This document shows, one piece after another, positions 63,789 to 64,000 of a DNA stretch of 64,000 nucleotides. Source of the DNA: Fundidesulfovibrio putealis DSM 16056 (GTDB lineage Bacteria > Desulfobacterota > Desulfovibrionia > Desulfovibrionales > Desulfovibrionaceae); assembly GCF_000429325.1 (NCBI RefSeq), contig NZ_AUBQ01000004.1:124001-188000 (forward strand), in the 5' to 3' direction. The notes below the pieces were generated by a model that was not told where the DNA came from, ran no database searches, and was given only the letters and a program-made list of their open reading frames with translations. A program made the position numbers and the translations under genes. Position 1 is the first letter of the stretch. Each line of letters begins with the position of its first letter.

Positions 63789-64000
63789 TGCGGCTTGGGG
63801 AGTTTCTGCGCAAGGACTTCGTGCTGGACGACCTGAAGTCCGGCGACAAGTCCGAGGTGCTGGCCGAACTGGTGGCCCCGGTTGCGGCGGCCTTCCCGGA
63901 AGTGAACGCCGAGAAGGCCCTGCGGGTGCTCATGGAGCGCGAAAACCTGGGCACCACCGGCATTGGCGACGGAGTGGCCATTCCACACGGCAAAATGGAC
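63788..64000 (+). CDS. ptsN: PTS IIA-like nitrogen regulatory protein PtsN (partial, runs off the right edge)
   Basis: The first 71 residues of a PTS EIIA protein of the fructose/nitrogen type are present. The segment ENLGTTGIGDGVAIPHGK holds the conserved phosphorylated histidine (H68). In rpoN operons this protein links nitrogen or phosphate signals to a phosphotransfer chain. The start overlaps the hpf stop. The C-terminal half lies outside the window. Confidence 0.93.
   Translation, partial: MRLGEFLRKDFVLDDLKSGDKSEVLAELVAPVAAAFPEVNAEKALRVLMERENLGTTGIGDGVAIPHGKMD

Overview
The window looks like a high-GC sulfate-reducer chromosome of the Desulfovibrionales (Desulfovibrio / Fundidesulfovibrio type). 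I infer this from gene content and protein style: an rpoN-hpf-ptsN locus, EcsC, DUF1848, DUF3431 and LapA-type proteins, a quinone-linked acyl-CoA dehydrogenase/ETF cluster, and ErcA-like regulation. The genus is not certain. Nearly all of the sequence is core chromosome; I see no prophage, IS element or CRISPR array.

Layout. 1-2.9 kb: end of rsmD, then coaD, miaA, a DedA protein and an EcsC protein. 2.9-12.8 kb, mostly minus strand: tRNA-Ser(GGA), fabI, an electron-transfer cluster (acyl-CoA dehydrogenase, ETF:quinone oxidoreductase with ferredoxin tail, etfB, etfA), and hisD-purC. 12.9-19.9 kb: MFS transporter, mutS-lysA, then a nucleotide-binding/HIT/LapA operon. 20-24.6 kb: uvrC, a methyltransferase, a gene-poor gap with one small hydrophobic ORF, a metallo-hydrolase and ubiX. 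24.8-28.5 kb: a tightly coupled N-degron operon, clpS-clpA-small ORF-aat-TusA-like gene. 28.6-38.5 kb: DUF1848, nagZ, malic enzyme, a GT9 glycosyltransferase, two small helical proteins, and an ErcA-like dehydrogenase overlapping a histidine kinase. 38.6-44.7 kb: proteostasis block tig, clpP, clpX, lon. 45-55.3 kb: an orphan polyferredoxin, a LOG protein, and the overlapping chain uvrB-K+ channel-DUF3431-ligA-dapB-nadE. 55.3-64 kb: tRNA-Ser(CGA), a LysR regulator, a C_GCAxxG protein, tadA, purQ, pyrG, kdsC, rpoN, hpf and the start of ptsN.

The most exciting feature is at 28269-28502. A perfect Shine-Dalgarno and a GTG start inside the end of aat open a frame that reaches a TGA at codon 15 and then continues as a clear TusA/SirA-like protein. 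The TGA sits at the position of the catalytic cysteine of TusA. A 7-bp hairpin with an 8-nt loop starts 10 nt after the TGA, with the geometry expected of a bacterial SECIS. I read this as a selenocysteine-containing TusA-like protein encoded in the ClpS/ClpA/Aat operon.

The same operon holds an unannotated small ORF (27423-27554) between clpA and aat, sharing a GTGA overlap with aat. A diverged copy of it lies at 55470-55547 and the changes between the copies look like protein-level constraint. A palindromic dispersed repeat occurs four times. At the rpoN locus, kdsA and lptCAB, which are neighbours in related or model genomes, are absent between pyrG, kdsC and rpoN.
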